64,000 nt of DNA from Porphyromonadaceae bacterium UBA7176. GTDB taxonomy: Bacteria > Bacteroidota > Bacteroidia > Bacteroidales > Muribaculaceae. This document shows, in pieces, positions 16,541-24,471 of the stretch; the first letter of the stretch is position 1; each line of letters opens with the position of its first letter. The notes below the pieces were generated by a model. The model was not told the origin of the DNA. It was given only the letters and a program-made list of their open reading frames with translations, and ran no database searches. The DNA is taken from NCBI GenBank assembly GCA_002491245.1, contig DKVO01000028.1, positions 1 through 64,000 on the forward strand. The letters are read 5' to 3'. Made by a program: the position numbers and the translations under genes.

Positions 16541-17494
16541 ATGAAACCTTACGTACTCGGCATAGACATAGGCGGCACCAACACAGTGTTCGGCATCGTC
16601 GACGCCCGTGGCAATGTAATCGCCAGCTCATCGATAAAGACCGGCAAATACACAAACTTCAGCGACTACCTCGAAGAACTCTACACCGAGGCCAGCCGTC
16701 TGATCGAATCCAACGACGCCACCGACAAAATCCAAGGCATCGGTATCGGCGCACCCAACGCCAACTATTACACCGGCCGTATCGACAACGCAGTGAACCT
16801 CCCCTGGCCTGATCTGCCACTTGCTCAGTTGGTAAGCGAAAAGTTCGGTGTACCTGTAGCCGTGACCAACGACGCCAACGCTGCCGCTCTCGGCGAAATG
16901 ACCTATGGCGCAGCCCGTGGCCTCAAAGACTTCATCATGATTACCCTCGGCACCGGTGTTGGTTCGGGTATCGTGATCAACGGACAGGTAGTATATGGCC
17001 ATGATGGCCTCGCAGGCGAGCTCGGCCACCTCACAGTGAAACGCAACAACGGACGCCAGTGCAATTGCGGCCGCACCGGCTGCCTCGAGACCTACTGCTC
17101 GGCCAACGGCGTAGCCCGTACCGCCCGTGAGTTCCTCGAGATCCGTCAGGACCCCTCGTTGCTCCGCAACCTCGATATCGACTCGATAACATCGAAAGAT
17201 GTGTACGACGCCGCTATCCAAGGCGATGCCCTTGCCAAAGAAATCTTTGACTACACCGGCACAATCCTCGGCGAGGCTTTGGCCGACATGACAGTGTTCT
17301 CGTCGCCCGAAGCATTTATTCTCTTCGGCGGACTTTCAAAGAGCGGCGAACTGCTCATGCGTCCCCTCAAGGAGGCTATGGACCGCAGCATGCTCTCTAT
17401 CTTCAAAGGCAAACCCAAAGTTATCCTCAGCGAACTCAAAGAGGCAGACGCTGCCGTCCTCGGCGCTTCAGCTCTCGGTTGGGAAGCAAAGTGA
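16541..17494 (+). CDS. ROK family sugar kinase (glucokinase-like)
   Basis: The 317-aa cytoplasmic ATP-dependent sugar kinase belongs to the ROK family. The phosphate-binding motif GIDIGGTNTVFGIVD is at the N-terminus. The catalytic Asp lies in VTNDANAAALGE and GTGVGSGIVI follows. The zinc motif GHLTV...CNCGRTGCLETYCS (near residues 157-188) is the ROK signature. Glucose is the usual substrate for this Bacteroidetes subgroup, but N-acetylmannosamine or N-acetylglucosamine kinases share the same motifs. It is monocistronic, followed by a hairpin terminator. Confidence 0.88.
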   Translation: MKPYVLGIDIGGTNTVFGIVDARGNVIASSSIKTGKYTNFSDYLEELYTEASRLIESNDATDKIQGIGIGAPNANYYTGRIDNAVNLPWPDLPLAQLVSEKFGVPVAVTNDANAAALGEMTYGAARGLKDFIMITLGTGVGSGIVINGQVVYGHDGLAGELGHLTVKRNNGRQCNCGRTGCLETYCSANGVARTAREFLEIRQDPSLLRNLDIDSITSKDVYDAAIQGDALAKEIFDYTGTILGEALADMTVFSSPEAFILFGGLSKSGELLMRPLKEAMDRSMLSIFKGKPKVILSELKEADAAVLGASALGWEAK

Positions 17495-17518
17495 TAAAAA
17501 TACGACATTAACACCGGA

Positions 17519-17550
17519 GAAAGGGGTGTATTTTCGGATACATCCCTTTC
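17519..17550 (+). terminator. Hairpin after the ROK kinase gene
   Basis: GAAAGGGGTGTA (17519-17530) pairs with TACATCCCTTTC (17539-17550), 12 bp with one G-U pair, around an 8-nt loop. The U tract is weak (TTGAATT), so termination efficiency is uncertain. Confidence 0.55.
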
Positions 17551-17599
17551 TTGAATTAAGAGCTTGATTAAAAACAGAAGAGGCATCTCATCACTTAAC

Positions 17600-18619
17600 A
17601 TGAACAAATACACAATAACGGCTATCGCTGCGGCTTGTATCATCACCATGCCGTCGTGCCGTAAAAGCAACGCAGCACAAGAAACAGCACCGGTCGGAGA
17701 AGAAATATGCTTCGCCGACCCGACTATCATATACGAAAACGGATTATACTACATGACCGGAACCTCTTCTGACAACGGTTTCGAGATGCTTGTGTCGGAC
17801 AACCTCAAATCATGGCGCCCGGTAGACAATGGCCACGGCGGCAAGATACTTGAGCGCGGCAATGGCACCTTCGGAGAAAACAGTTTCTGGGCTCCTCAGA
17901 TATTCAAGGACGGCGACAAATACTACCTCACCTACAGTGCCCAAGGCAAGATGTGCGTGGCCGAGGGCGACAGTATCACAGCCCTATACCGGCAGACCGA
18001 AGAGCGCCCTGTCGATGACTGTGAGGAAATGAATATCGACACCTACCTCTTCCGCGACGACGACGGCAAATATTACATGTACCATGCCAGATATGAGATA
18101 CAGGGCGAAGCCGGCGGAAACACCATACAGGTGGCGCAATACGATATGAACAATATGCGTCTCGTGCCCGGCACACTGCAACTATGCTCTAAAGTGTCCG
18201 AGCCGTGGGAACTTACCGAGGACGGCAAGAAATTTGTCAACCGCACGCTCGAAGGACCGACGGTTATAAAACTTGACAGCATCTATTATCTGTTCTACTC
18301 GGCAAACGACTACCAGAGCATCGACTATGCTGTGGGATACGCTACTTCCACAAATCCTTACGGACCGTGGGTAAAGCATGAGCGCAACCCCATCATACAC
18401 CGTAGCAATACCGGAGAGAACGGCTCGGGCCACGGCGATTTCTTTACAGGCAAGGACGGGCAAGCCTACTACGTGTTCCATGTCCATGCCTCCGACAGCA
18501 CCATACATCCGCGCAAGGTGAGGATCGCCCCGGTAGAAATGAAAAAAGACACAAACACAGGCTTATACGACCTGAGTATCGATAAGGACAACATCATATA
18601 CCCCACTGTAGAGAAATGA
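17600..18619 (+). CDS. GH43-like glycoside hydrolase lipoprotein
   Basis: The 339-aa predicted lipoprotein has a lipobox-like TMPSC ending near residue 18. It adopts the five-bladed beta-propeller pattern of family GH43. The catalytic base Asp is in CFADPTIIYENGLYYMTGTS (about 39), the pKa-modulating Asp in MNIDTYLFRDDDGKYYMY (about 145) and the acid Glu in LEGPTVIKLDSIYYLFYSA (about 217). Family members act on arabinose-, xylose- or galactose-containing chains, and the exact linkage cannot be read here. The start at 17600 is the Met directly before the lipoprotein signal. The next gene overlaps by 4 bp. Confidence 0.84.
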   Translation: MNKYTITAIAAACIITMPSCRKSNAAQETAPVGEEICFADPTIIYENGLYYMTGTSSDNGFEMLVSDNLKSWRPVDNGHGGKILERGNGTFGENSFWAPQIFKDGDKYYLTYSAQGKMCVAEGDSITALYRQTEERPVDDCEEMNIDTYLFRDDDGKYYMYHARYEIQGEAGGNTIQVAQYDMNNMRLVPGTLQLCSKVSEPWELTEDGKKFVNRTLEGPTVIKLDSIYYLFYSANDYQSIDYAVGYATSTNPYGPWVKHERNPIIHRSNTGENGSGHGDFFTGKDGQAYYVFHVHASDSTIHPRKVRIAPVEMKKDTNTGLYDLSIDKDNIIYPTVEK

Positions 18620-20190
18620 AATTCAGACAAATCATAAACGGGGCTTTACTATGCTGTGTCCTGTCCACGGCATCATGTACCGAAAATAACGGGAACATCC
18701 CACCCAAAGTTGAGCTGAGCAAAGAAGCTTTGATGGATAAAATCAAAGGTGGCTGGGCAGGTCAGGTGATAGGAGTGACTTACGGCGCGTATACCGAATT
18801 CAAATTCCAAAGCGCCATCATACCCGACAATATGCCCGTCGACTACTCGCCAGGCTGCATCAAAAAAATGATGCAAAACAACGGAGGACTCTACGACGAC
18901 ATATACATGGACCTCACTTTCGTGGAGACATTCGAGCGCCTCGGGCTTGACGCACCCGTCGACAGCATCGCCGTGGCATTCGCAAACGCCGAATATCCCT
19001 TGTGGCACGCCAACCAGGCCGCTCGCTACAATATCCTCCGTGGAATCATGCCACCCGAATCGGGACACTGGACCAACAATCCCCATGCCGACGACATCGA
19101 CTACCAGATCGAGGCCGACTACGCCGGACTGATGAGTCCCGGAATGCCAAATACAGCATCGGAGATCTCAGATCGGGTAGGCCACATCATGAACTATGGC
19201 GACGGTTGGTATGGCGGCGTATACGTGGGTGCGATGTATTCATTGGCTTTCGTGAGCGACAATATCGAGTTCATAGTCACAGAAGGTCTCAAAACCATAC
19301 CTCGCCAGAGTCACTTCCATAAGGTGATATCGAAAGTCATCGAGACTTACCATAACGACCGCCACGACTGGCGCCAGGCATGGGCCGAGGTAGAGAAAAT
19401 ATATGCCGACGTGCCCAAACATTGCCCCGAGGGCATTTACCACACTGTAAATATCGACGCTGCATACAACAGCGCCTATATCGTGATCGGTCTGCTCTAC
19501 GGCGGCGGTGATTTCGGTCGCACAGTCGATATCGCTACCCGATGCGGCTCCGACTCCGATTGCAATCCGGCATCGGCTGCAGGTATCCTCGGCACGATGA
19601 TTGGCTATGACCGTATACCATCGTTCTGGCTCGACGAACTCAAAGAGGCCGAAGACATCAACTTCGCTTACACCGACATAAGCCTTACCAAAACCTATGA
19701 CATGAGTTTCAGACATGCTTTGCAGGAAATCGAGCTAAACGGCGGCAAGGTGGAGGATAAGCGAGTGGTGATAAACACCCAGAAGCCCAAGGCAGTGCGG
19801 TTCGAAAAATCATTTGACGGCATATATCCGTCAGTACCTGTCGAGACGGGCAACAATCTCGACCAGTACTTTGCCCGACCGGGCCAGGATATGGCCAAGG
19901 TGATAGAGTTCGAAGGCACGGGGATCTCGGTCAGCGGAGGTATTGACAGCCACGACAAATCGTATGTAGGCGAGTTCGAGGCCATTATCGACGGAGAGTC
20001 TGCCGGCACGTTCAGTCTGCCGGTCGAGTTCCGCACCCGTTGCAACGACATCTATTGGAAATACGGCCTGCCCAAAGGCAAGCATACACTCACCTTCCGT
20101 TGGCTCAATCCTACCGACGGAGCATGGATATACTCCGGCAAAGTGATACCTTACACCGATACACCTTTCATACAAAAATTCGAACGTTAA
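18616..20190 (+). CDS. ADP-ribosylglycohydrolase-fold lipoprotein
   Basis: The 524-aa product has a lipoprotein signal (lipobox near residue 22, TASC). The ADP-ribosylglycohydrolase fold starts at MDKIKGGWAGQVIGVTYGA. Acidic metal-site motifs follow: YDDIYMDLTF near residues 94-103, ADDIDYQIE and GSDSDCNPASAAG. The C-terminal 150 residues look like a beta-sandwich. Classical members remove ADP-ribose in the cytoplasm, but this one is predicted to sit at the envelope and is coupled by a 4-bp overlap to a GH43 gene. A role on glycans is therefore more likely (inference). Confidence 0.78.
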   Translation: MKFRQIINGALLCCVLSTASCTENNGNIPPKVELSKEALMDKIKGGWAGQVIGVTYGAYTEFKFQSAIIPDNMPVDYSPGCIKKMMQNNGGLYDDIYMDLTFVETFERLGLDAPVDSIAVAFANAEYPLWHANQAARYNILRGIMPPESGHWTNNPHADDIDYQIEADYAGLMSPGMPNTASEISDRVGHIMNYGDGWYGGVYVGAMYSLAFVSDNIEFIVTEGLKTIPRQSHFHKVISKVIETYHNDRHDWRQAWAEVEKIYADVPKHCPEGIYHTVNIDAAYNSAYIVIGLLYGGGDFGRTVDIATRCGSDSDCNPASAAGILGTMIGYDRIPSFWLDELKEAEDINFAYTDISLTKTYDMSFRHALQEIELNGGKVEDKRVVINTQKPKAVRFEKSFDGIYPSVPVETGNNLDQYFARPGQDMAKVIEFEGTGISVSGGIDSHDKSYVGEFEAIIDGESAGTFSLPVEFRTRCNDIYWKYGLPKGKHTLTFRWLNPTDGAWIYSGKVIPYTDTPFIQKFER

Positions 20191-20197
20191 CAACTCT

Positions 20198-20758
20198 ATG
20201 AGCGCCCGAACCCCAACCGAAGATGCCGAGCTGACAGCACGCCTGCGCAGCCCCTCGACCGTACGCACCGCCTTCGACGAAGCTATGCGTATATATTCGG
20301 AACCGCTCTACTGGCAGATCCGACGCCTGGTGCAAAGCCACGCCGACGCCGACGACATCCTGCAAAACACTTTCATGAAAGCATGGATGTCGATAGAGAA
20401 CTTCCGCGGCGACGCCAAACTCGGCACCTGGCTCTACAAGATAGCGATCAACGAGAGCCTTACTTTCCTCGAACGCGAGCGAAAACGCAAGCATCTGTCA
20501 ATCGACGATCAGGAAGCGCAGCTTACAGCCCACATAGCTGCCGACCGCGACTTCGACGGCGACGAGCTTGCACGCAAACTTCAGGAAGCAGTGGCGAGCT
20601 TGCCGGAAAAGCAGCGGATAGTGTTCAACATGAAGTACTTCGACGACATGAAATATGAGGATATGTCGGAGATACTCGGCACGTCTGTAGGAGCATTGAA
20701 AGCCTCCTATCATCTTGCGACAAAAAAAATCGAACAATTCTTTGAAGACGAAGATTAA
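20198..20758 (+). CDS. ECF-type RNA polymerase sigma factor
   Basis: The 186-aa product is an extracytoplasmic-function sigma factor. Region 2 is visible around SHADADDILQNTFMKAWMSIENFRGDAKLGTWLYKIA-type residues (about 50-85). Region 4 is near the C-terminus (LPEKQRIVFNMKYFDDMKYEDMSEILG, then VGALKASYHLATKKI). It starts 7 bp after the preceding lipoprotein gene. It is followed by a one-pass membrane protein and a Spy-like periplasmic protein, an arrangement typical of envelope-stress units in which the membrane protein restrains sigma. Confidence 0.92.
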   Translation: MSARTPTEDAELTARLRSPSTVRTAFDEAMRIYSEPLYWQIRRLVQSHADADDILQNTFMKAWMSIENFRGDAKLGTWLYKIAINESLTFLERERKRKHLSIDDQEAQLTAHIAADRDFDGDELARKLQEAVASLPEKQRIVFNMKYFDDMKYEDMSEILGTSVGALKASYHLATKKIEQFFEDED

Positions 20759-20805
20759 ACCTTCGGCAAATAAAACAGTCAAAGAAAGAAAAGTGAAACG
20801 AACCG

Positions 20806-21288
20806 ATGGCAAATAAAAGCGAAAACATACTCGACAAGGCACGTGCGGCAGGTCTCGCCCGACCAGACGGCGGTATGCGCGTGCCCGATGGCTATTTCGA
20901 GTCTTTTGCCGGCCGTATGTCTGCCATATTGCCCGACCGTCCCGAGCTCGAGAGCGAGGTGGAGCCGCAGCGCCCACGCACATTTTGGGCTGCAGTACGA
21001 CCGTATATCTACATGGCGGCGATGTTTGCCGGCGTATGGTGCATGTTACAGATGTTCCATACCCTATCCGGCAAGGCCGACCTTGCACCGATGGACAGCA
21101 ATCCTGTTCTCGCCCAAGGCTTATTGGCCGACGACTTCCTCTACGATTATGTAGCTGCCGACGTCTCTGCCCTCGATATTTACGACGACATGATGGACGA
21201 AGGCTTCATGCCCGACGACATCGATATGGCAGTTTTCTCCGACGACTTCACGGCAGAGACCGAAACAGATCAAATCCTACCACAATAG
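20806..21288 (+). CDS. Single-pass membrane protein next to ECF sigma (possible anti-sigma)
   Basis: The 160-aa product is not assigned to a named family. It has an N-terminal cytoplasmic part with the motif VPDGYFESFAGRM (about residues 26-38), one transmembrane segment around residues 68-88, and an acidic periplasmic tail rich in Asp and Met. Proteins with a PxGYFExF start often follow ECF sigma genes in Bacteroidetes. Position and topology suggest an anti-sigma or accessory role, but no zinc-binding anti-sigma (ZAS) motif is visible. Confidence 0.65.
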   Translation: MANKSENILDKARAAGLARPDGGMRVPDGYFESFAGRMSAILPDRPELESEVEPQRPRTFWAAVRPYIYMAAMFAGVWCMLQMFHTLSGKADLAPMDSNPVLAQGLLADDFLYDYVAADVSALDIYDDMMDEGFMPDDIDMAVFSDDFTAETETDQILPQ

Positions 21289-21296
21289 ACCAGCTT

Positions 21297-21797
21297 ATGC
21301 ATTCAGGAATTTTGCGCAGAATTTTACCACTGGTATGCCTCTTGTCCACATTTGCGGCATTGGCACAACCCACGCCGTCTCCGACCGGCGTAAACCGCGG
21401 CAAATTCATCGCCGAACTCAGGCCTTACCAACACGATTTCCTCACAAAGGAACTTAAACTCAATAAAGAACAGGCTCGTGAATTTTTCCCTGTCTACGAC
21501 AGCATGGACGATGCCCTGCAACAGATTGCAGACGAGACACGGGAGCTCGAGCGGCGAGCATCAAGCAACCCCGATGCCACCGACACCGAACTTGAGGCCG
21601 CCTCTCAAGCCGTATTCGCCCAGAAAGAGAAAGAAGGAAAGATAGAGCTGGAATATTACGGTAAGTTCAAAGAAATACTCACACCCCGGCAGTTGCTGCA
21701 ACTCAAGGGTGCCGAGCGGAAGTTTACCCAACGTCTGCTCCGCCACCACCGCAAACTCAGCCGCAACAAAAACCATAATCAAGACGATCAGCAGTAA
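21297..21797 (+). CDS. Spy/CpxP-like periplasmic helical protein
   Basis: The 166-aa product has a signal peptide (about residues 1-24, ending AALAQ). A highly charged helical body follows, with FLTKELKLNKEQAREFFPVYDSMDD-type and LTPRQLLQLKGAERKF-type segments (residues about 45-70 and 115-135). These resemble the LTxxQ repeats of Spy/CpxP chaperones. It lies 9 bp after the putative anti-sigma gene. A stress-sensing or chaperone role in the periplasm is inferred. The start was chosen at the Met that precedes the hydrophobic signal. Confidence 0.75.
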   Translation: MHSGILRRILPLVCLLSTFAALAQPTPSPTGVNRGKFIAELRPYQHDFLTKELKLNKEQAREFFPVYDSMDDALQQIADETRELERRASSNPDATDTELEAASQAVFAQKEKEGKIELEYYGKFKEILTPRQLLQLKGAERKFTQRLLRHHRKLSRNKNHNQDDQQ

Positions 21798-21799
21798 CC

Positions 21800-22597
21800 A
21801 TGCCTGTACGTACACCTTCAGAAACTTTGCAGACTGCCATAACGGCAGGATGCAACAAAGCCGCCGCGACAAATCGCCGCGGCTTTTCGCGTCTGTTGAC
21901 AGGAAGCTTCCTCGCAGGTGCCTACATCGCTTTGGGCGGTGCTTTATCAATAGCCGTCGGAAGCGGTTTTCCCGAAATCGCAGCTGCCAATCCTGGCATT
22001 CAAAAACTACTGTCGGGCCTCGTTTTCCCTGTCGGGCTTATGCTTGTGGTCATACTCGGAGCCGACCTTTTCACCGGCAACAACGCCCTTCTCATACCGC
22101 CGGTGTTCGAACGCAAGCTGACTGTGGGCAAGGTGATTGCAAACTGGACGGCAGTCTGGTGCCTCAACTTCGCCGGCGCTTTAGCTGTGGCATATTTTCT
22201 CATTTATCTTCCGGGCACACTTTCGACCGGCCCCTACGAAGAGGCCATCTGTAAAATCGCGGTGTCAAAGACAAGTTTGGACTTCTGGCCGGTACTTCTA
22301 AAGGGCATCGGTGCCAACTGGTGCGTATGCCTTGCAGTATGGCTCGCCCTCAGCGGCAGGCGTCTCGGCGAGAAACTGCTGGCTTGCGAGGTACCGGTCT
22401 TCGCTTTCGTGGCCCTTGGTTTCGAACACTGTGTGGCAAACATGTTTTTCATCCCTTTGGCCATGATGCAGGGAGCCCCGGTATCGGCAGGCGAATTCAT
22501 AGTGGGCAATCTCATACCGGCCACCATCGGTAATATCATCGGCGGCGCGCTTTTCGTCGGAGCCGCGATGTGGTATCAACATCGTCCGCAAAAATAG
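21800..22597 (+). CDS. Formate/nitrite transporter (FNT) family channel
   Basis: The 265-aa integral membrane protein has about six hydrophobic segments. It carries the FNT signature around LMLVVILGADLFTGNN, followed by NWTAVWCLNFAGALAVAYF. FNT channels move formate, nitrite or hydrosulfide as pentamers. Formate export fits a fermentative gut anaerobe, but the substrate cannot be fixed from sequence alone. It starts 3 bp after the Spy-like gene, so it may share the ECF operon. Confidence 0.87.
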   Translation: MPVRTPSETLQTAITAGCNKAAATNRRGFSRLLTGSFLAGAYIALGGALSIAVGSGFPEIAAANPGIQKLLSGLVFPVGLMLVVILGADLFTGNNALLIPPVFERKLTVGKVIANWTAVWCLNFAGALAVAYFLIYLPGTLSTGPYEEAICKIAVSKTSLDFWPVLLKGIGANWCVCLAVWLALSGRRLGEKLLACEVPVFAFVALGFEHCVANMFFIPLAMMQGAPVSAGEFIVGNLIPATIGNIIGGALFVGAAMWYQHRPQK

Positions 22598-22608
22598 ATA
22601 TTACGACA

Positions 22609-24471
22609 ATGGCTAATATCCTTACAATCGAAGAACTGACAAAGAGTTACGGCGACAGGTTGCTTTTCGGCGACGTGACTTTCGGAGTAGAGCAAGGCGA
22701 AAAAATCGGTATCGTGGCTCGTAACGGCACTGGCAAGACAACCATGCTGCGAATAATCGCCGGAGCTGAAGAACCCGACAGCGGCACCGTGACATTCCGC
22801 AACGGAGTAAGGGTCGGTTATCTGCCTCAGGAACCGGTCTTTGCCGGCGACACAGTATTCGAAGCGGCCCTCGACAACGATTGTGACCCCAGGGCAGCGG
22901 CCGTGCTCGACTACCGCAGGGCGTTGGCTCTCCACGACGAGCCTTTGATACACGAAGCCTACAACAACATGGAGAAATCGGGAGCATGGGACTATGAGGA
23001 CCGTCTCTCGCAAATACTTACACGCCTCGGATTTGACAATCCGACAGCAGAAGTACGCCTGCTCTCCGGAGGTCAGCGCAAACGGTTGGCCATAGCACGC
23101 CTTGTCATGGCCGAGCCCGATTTCCTTATCCTCGACGAACCCACCAACCACCTCGACATCGCCACCATCGAGTGGCTCGAAGGCTATCTGAAGCGCTCCA
23201 AGGCAACACTGATGATGGTGACCCACGACCGTTATTTTCTCGACCGGGTATGCAACAAGATAATCGAGCTTGACGACCGTCGCATGTTTGCAGTCGAAGG
23301 CAATTACGACATGTATCTTCGCCGCCGGGCCGAACGCATCGAGGCTATGGCAGCCGAACAGGCACGTCTGCGAAATACATTACGCCGCGAACAAGAGTGG
23401 ATGAGCCGCCAGCCGCAGGCCCGTGCCGGCAAGGCAAAGTTTCGCATCGACAACTTCTATGACCTCAAAGAGCAGGCATCGCACCGACATATCGAGAAAG
23501 ACGTGAAACTCGAGAACGGTTCTTCGCGCATAGGCTCGAAGATTTTCGAGGCCGAAAGCGTGTGCAAACGTTTCGGCGACAAGGTTATACTCGATAATTT
23601 TTCGTACACATTCGCCCGAGGAGAGAAACTCGGCATCGTCGGAGTGAACGGTGTGGGTAAATCGACATTCATCAAATTGCTCCAGGGGCTCGAGCCGATT
23701 GATTCGGGCCGATGGGATCTCGGCGAAACCTTACGTTTTGGCTACTACAGCCAGGACGGTATCAGCTTCGATGCCAACAAAAAGGTTGTGGATGCGGTGA
23801 CCGAACTTGCCGACGACATCGAACTCAAGGAGGGCGTGCATCTATCGCCGATGCAGTACCTGCAACGTTTCCTCTTCAGCCCTGCCGACCAGCAGAAATA
23901 TATCCATACCTTGAGCGGCGGCGAGCGCTGCCGGCTGCATCTGGCCACGGTATTGATGCGACGTCCCAATTTCCTGATCCTCGACGAACCAACAAACGAC
24001 CTCGATATCGTCACGTTGGGTATACTTGAGGAGTATCTTGCCGACTTCAAGGGGTGTGTCATCGTAATCAGCCACGACCGCTATTTCCTTGACAATATTG
24101 TAGACCATATCTTCGTGATGGAGGGCAATGGCGTAATCCGCGATTTCCCCGGCAACTACAGCGACTACCGCTCATGGCTCGATACCCGACCGACAGAGCC
24201 TAAGGCTACCGCTGTGGAGAAAAAGGACACAAGAGTCAAGACCGAACGTCCAGCCAAAATGACATTCAAGGAGCGAAAGGAATTTGAAGCTCTCGAAGCT
24301 GAAATAGCCGCCTTGAACGAAGAAAAAGAGGCGCTCGAAGCTTTCTTTGCCTCAGGCGACAATGCCGGCGGAGATGAGTTTGCAAGCCGGTCGCAAAGAT
24401 ATGCCGAACTCGGGACTTTGCTCGATGAGAAAGAGATGCGTTGGCTCGAATTATCAGAGAAACAGCAATGA
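22609..24471 (+). CDS. ABC-F family ATPase (Uup-like)
   Basis: The 620-aa soluble protein has two ABC ATPase domains. Walker A is GIVARNGTGKTT and GIVGVNGVGKST; signatures are LSGGQRKRLAIAR and LSGGERCRLHLAT; Walker B boxes are LDEPTNHLDI and LDEPTNDLDI. A linker of about 80 residues and a C-terminal coiled coil (about residues 545-620, starting KMTFKERKEFEALEAEI) match Uup. ABC-F proteins act on the ribosome. The start at 22609 is the Met just before the ABC domain; the longer frame overlaps the FNT gene. It overlaps the next gene by 4 bp. Confidence 0.88.
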   Translation: MANILTIEELTKSYGDRLLFGDVTFGVEQGEKIGIVARNGTGKTTMLRIIAGAEEPDSGTVTFRNGVRVGYLPQEPVFAGDTVFEAALDNDCDPRAAAVLDYRRALALHDEPLIHEAYNNMEKSGAWDYEDRLSQILTRLGFDNPTAEVRLLSGGQRKRLAIARLVMAEPDFLILDEPTNHLDIATIEWLEGYLKRSKATLMMVTHDRYFLDRVCNKIIELDDRRMFAVEGNYDMYLRRRAERIEAMAAEQARLRNTLRREQEWMSRQPQARAGKAKFRIDNFYDLKEQASHRHIEKDVKLENGSSRIGSKIFEAESVCKRFGDKVILDNFSYTFARGEKLGIVGVNGVGKSTFIKLLQGLEPIDSGRWDLGETLRFGYYSQDGISFDANKKVVDAVTELADDIELKEGVHLSPMQYLQRFLFSPADQQKYIHTLSGGERCRLHLATVLMRRPNFLILDEPTNDLDIVTLGILEEYLADFKGCVIVISHDRYFLDNIVDHIFVMEGNGVIRDFPGNYSDYRSWLDTRPTEPKATAVEKKDTRVKTERPAKMTFKERKEFEALEAEIAALNEEKEALEAFFASGDNAGGDEFASRSQRYAELGTLLDEKEMRWLELSEKQQ

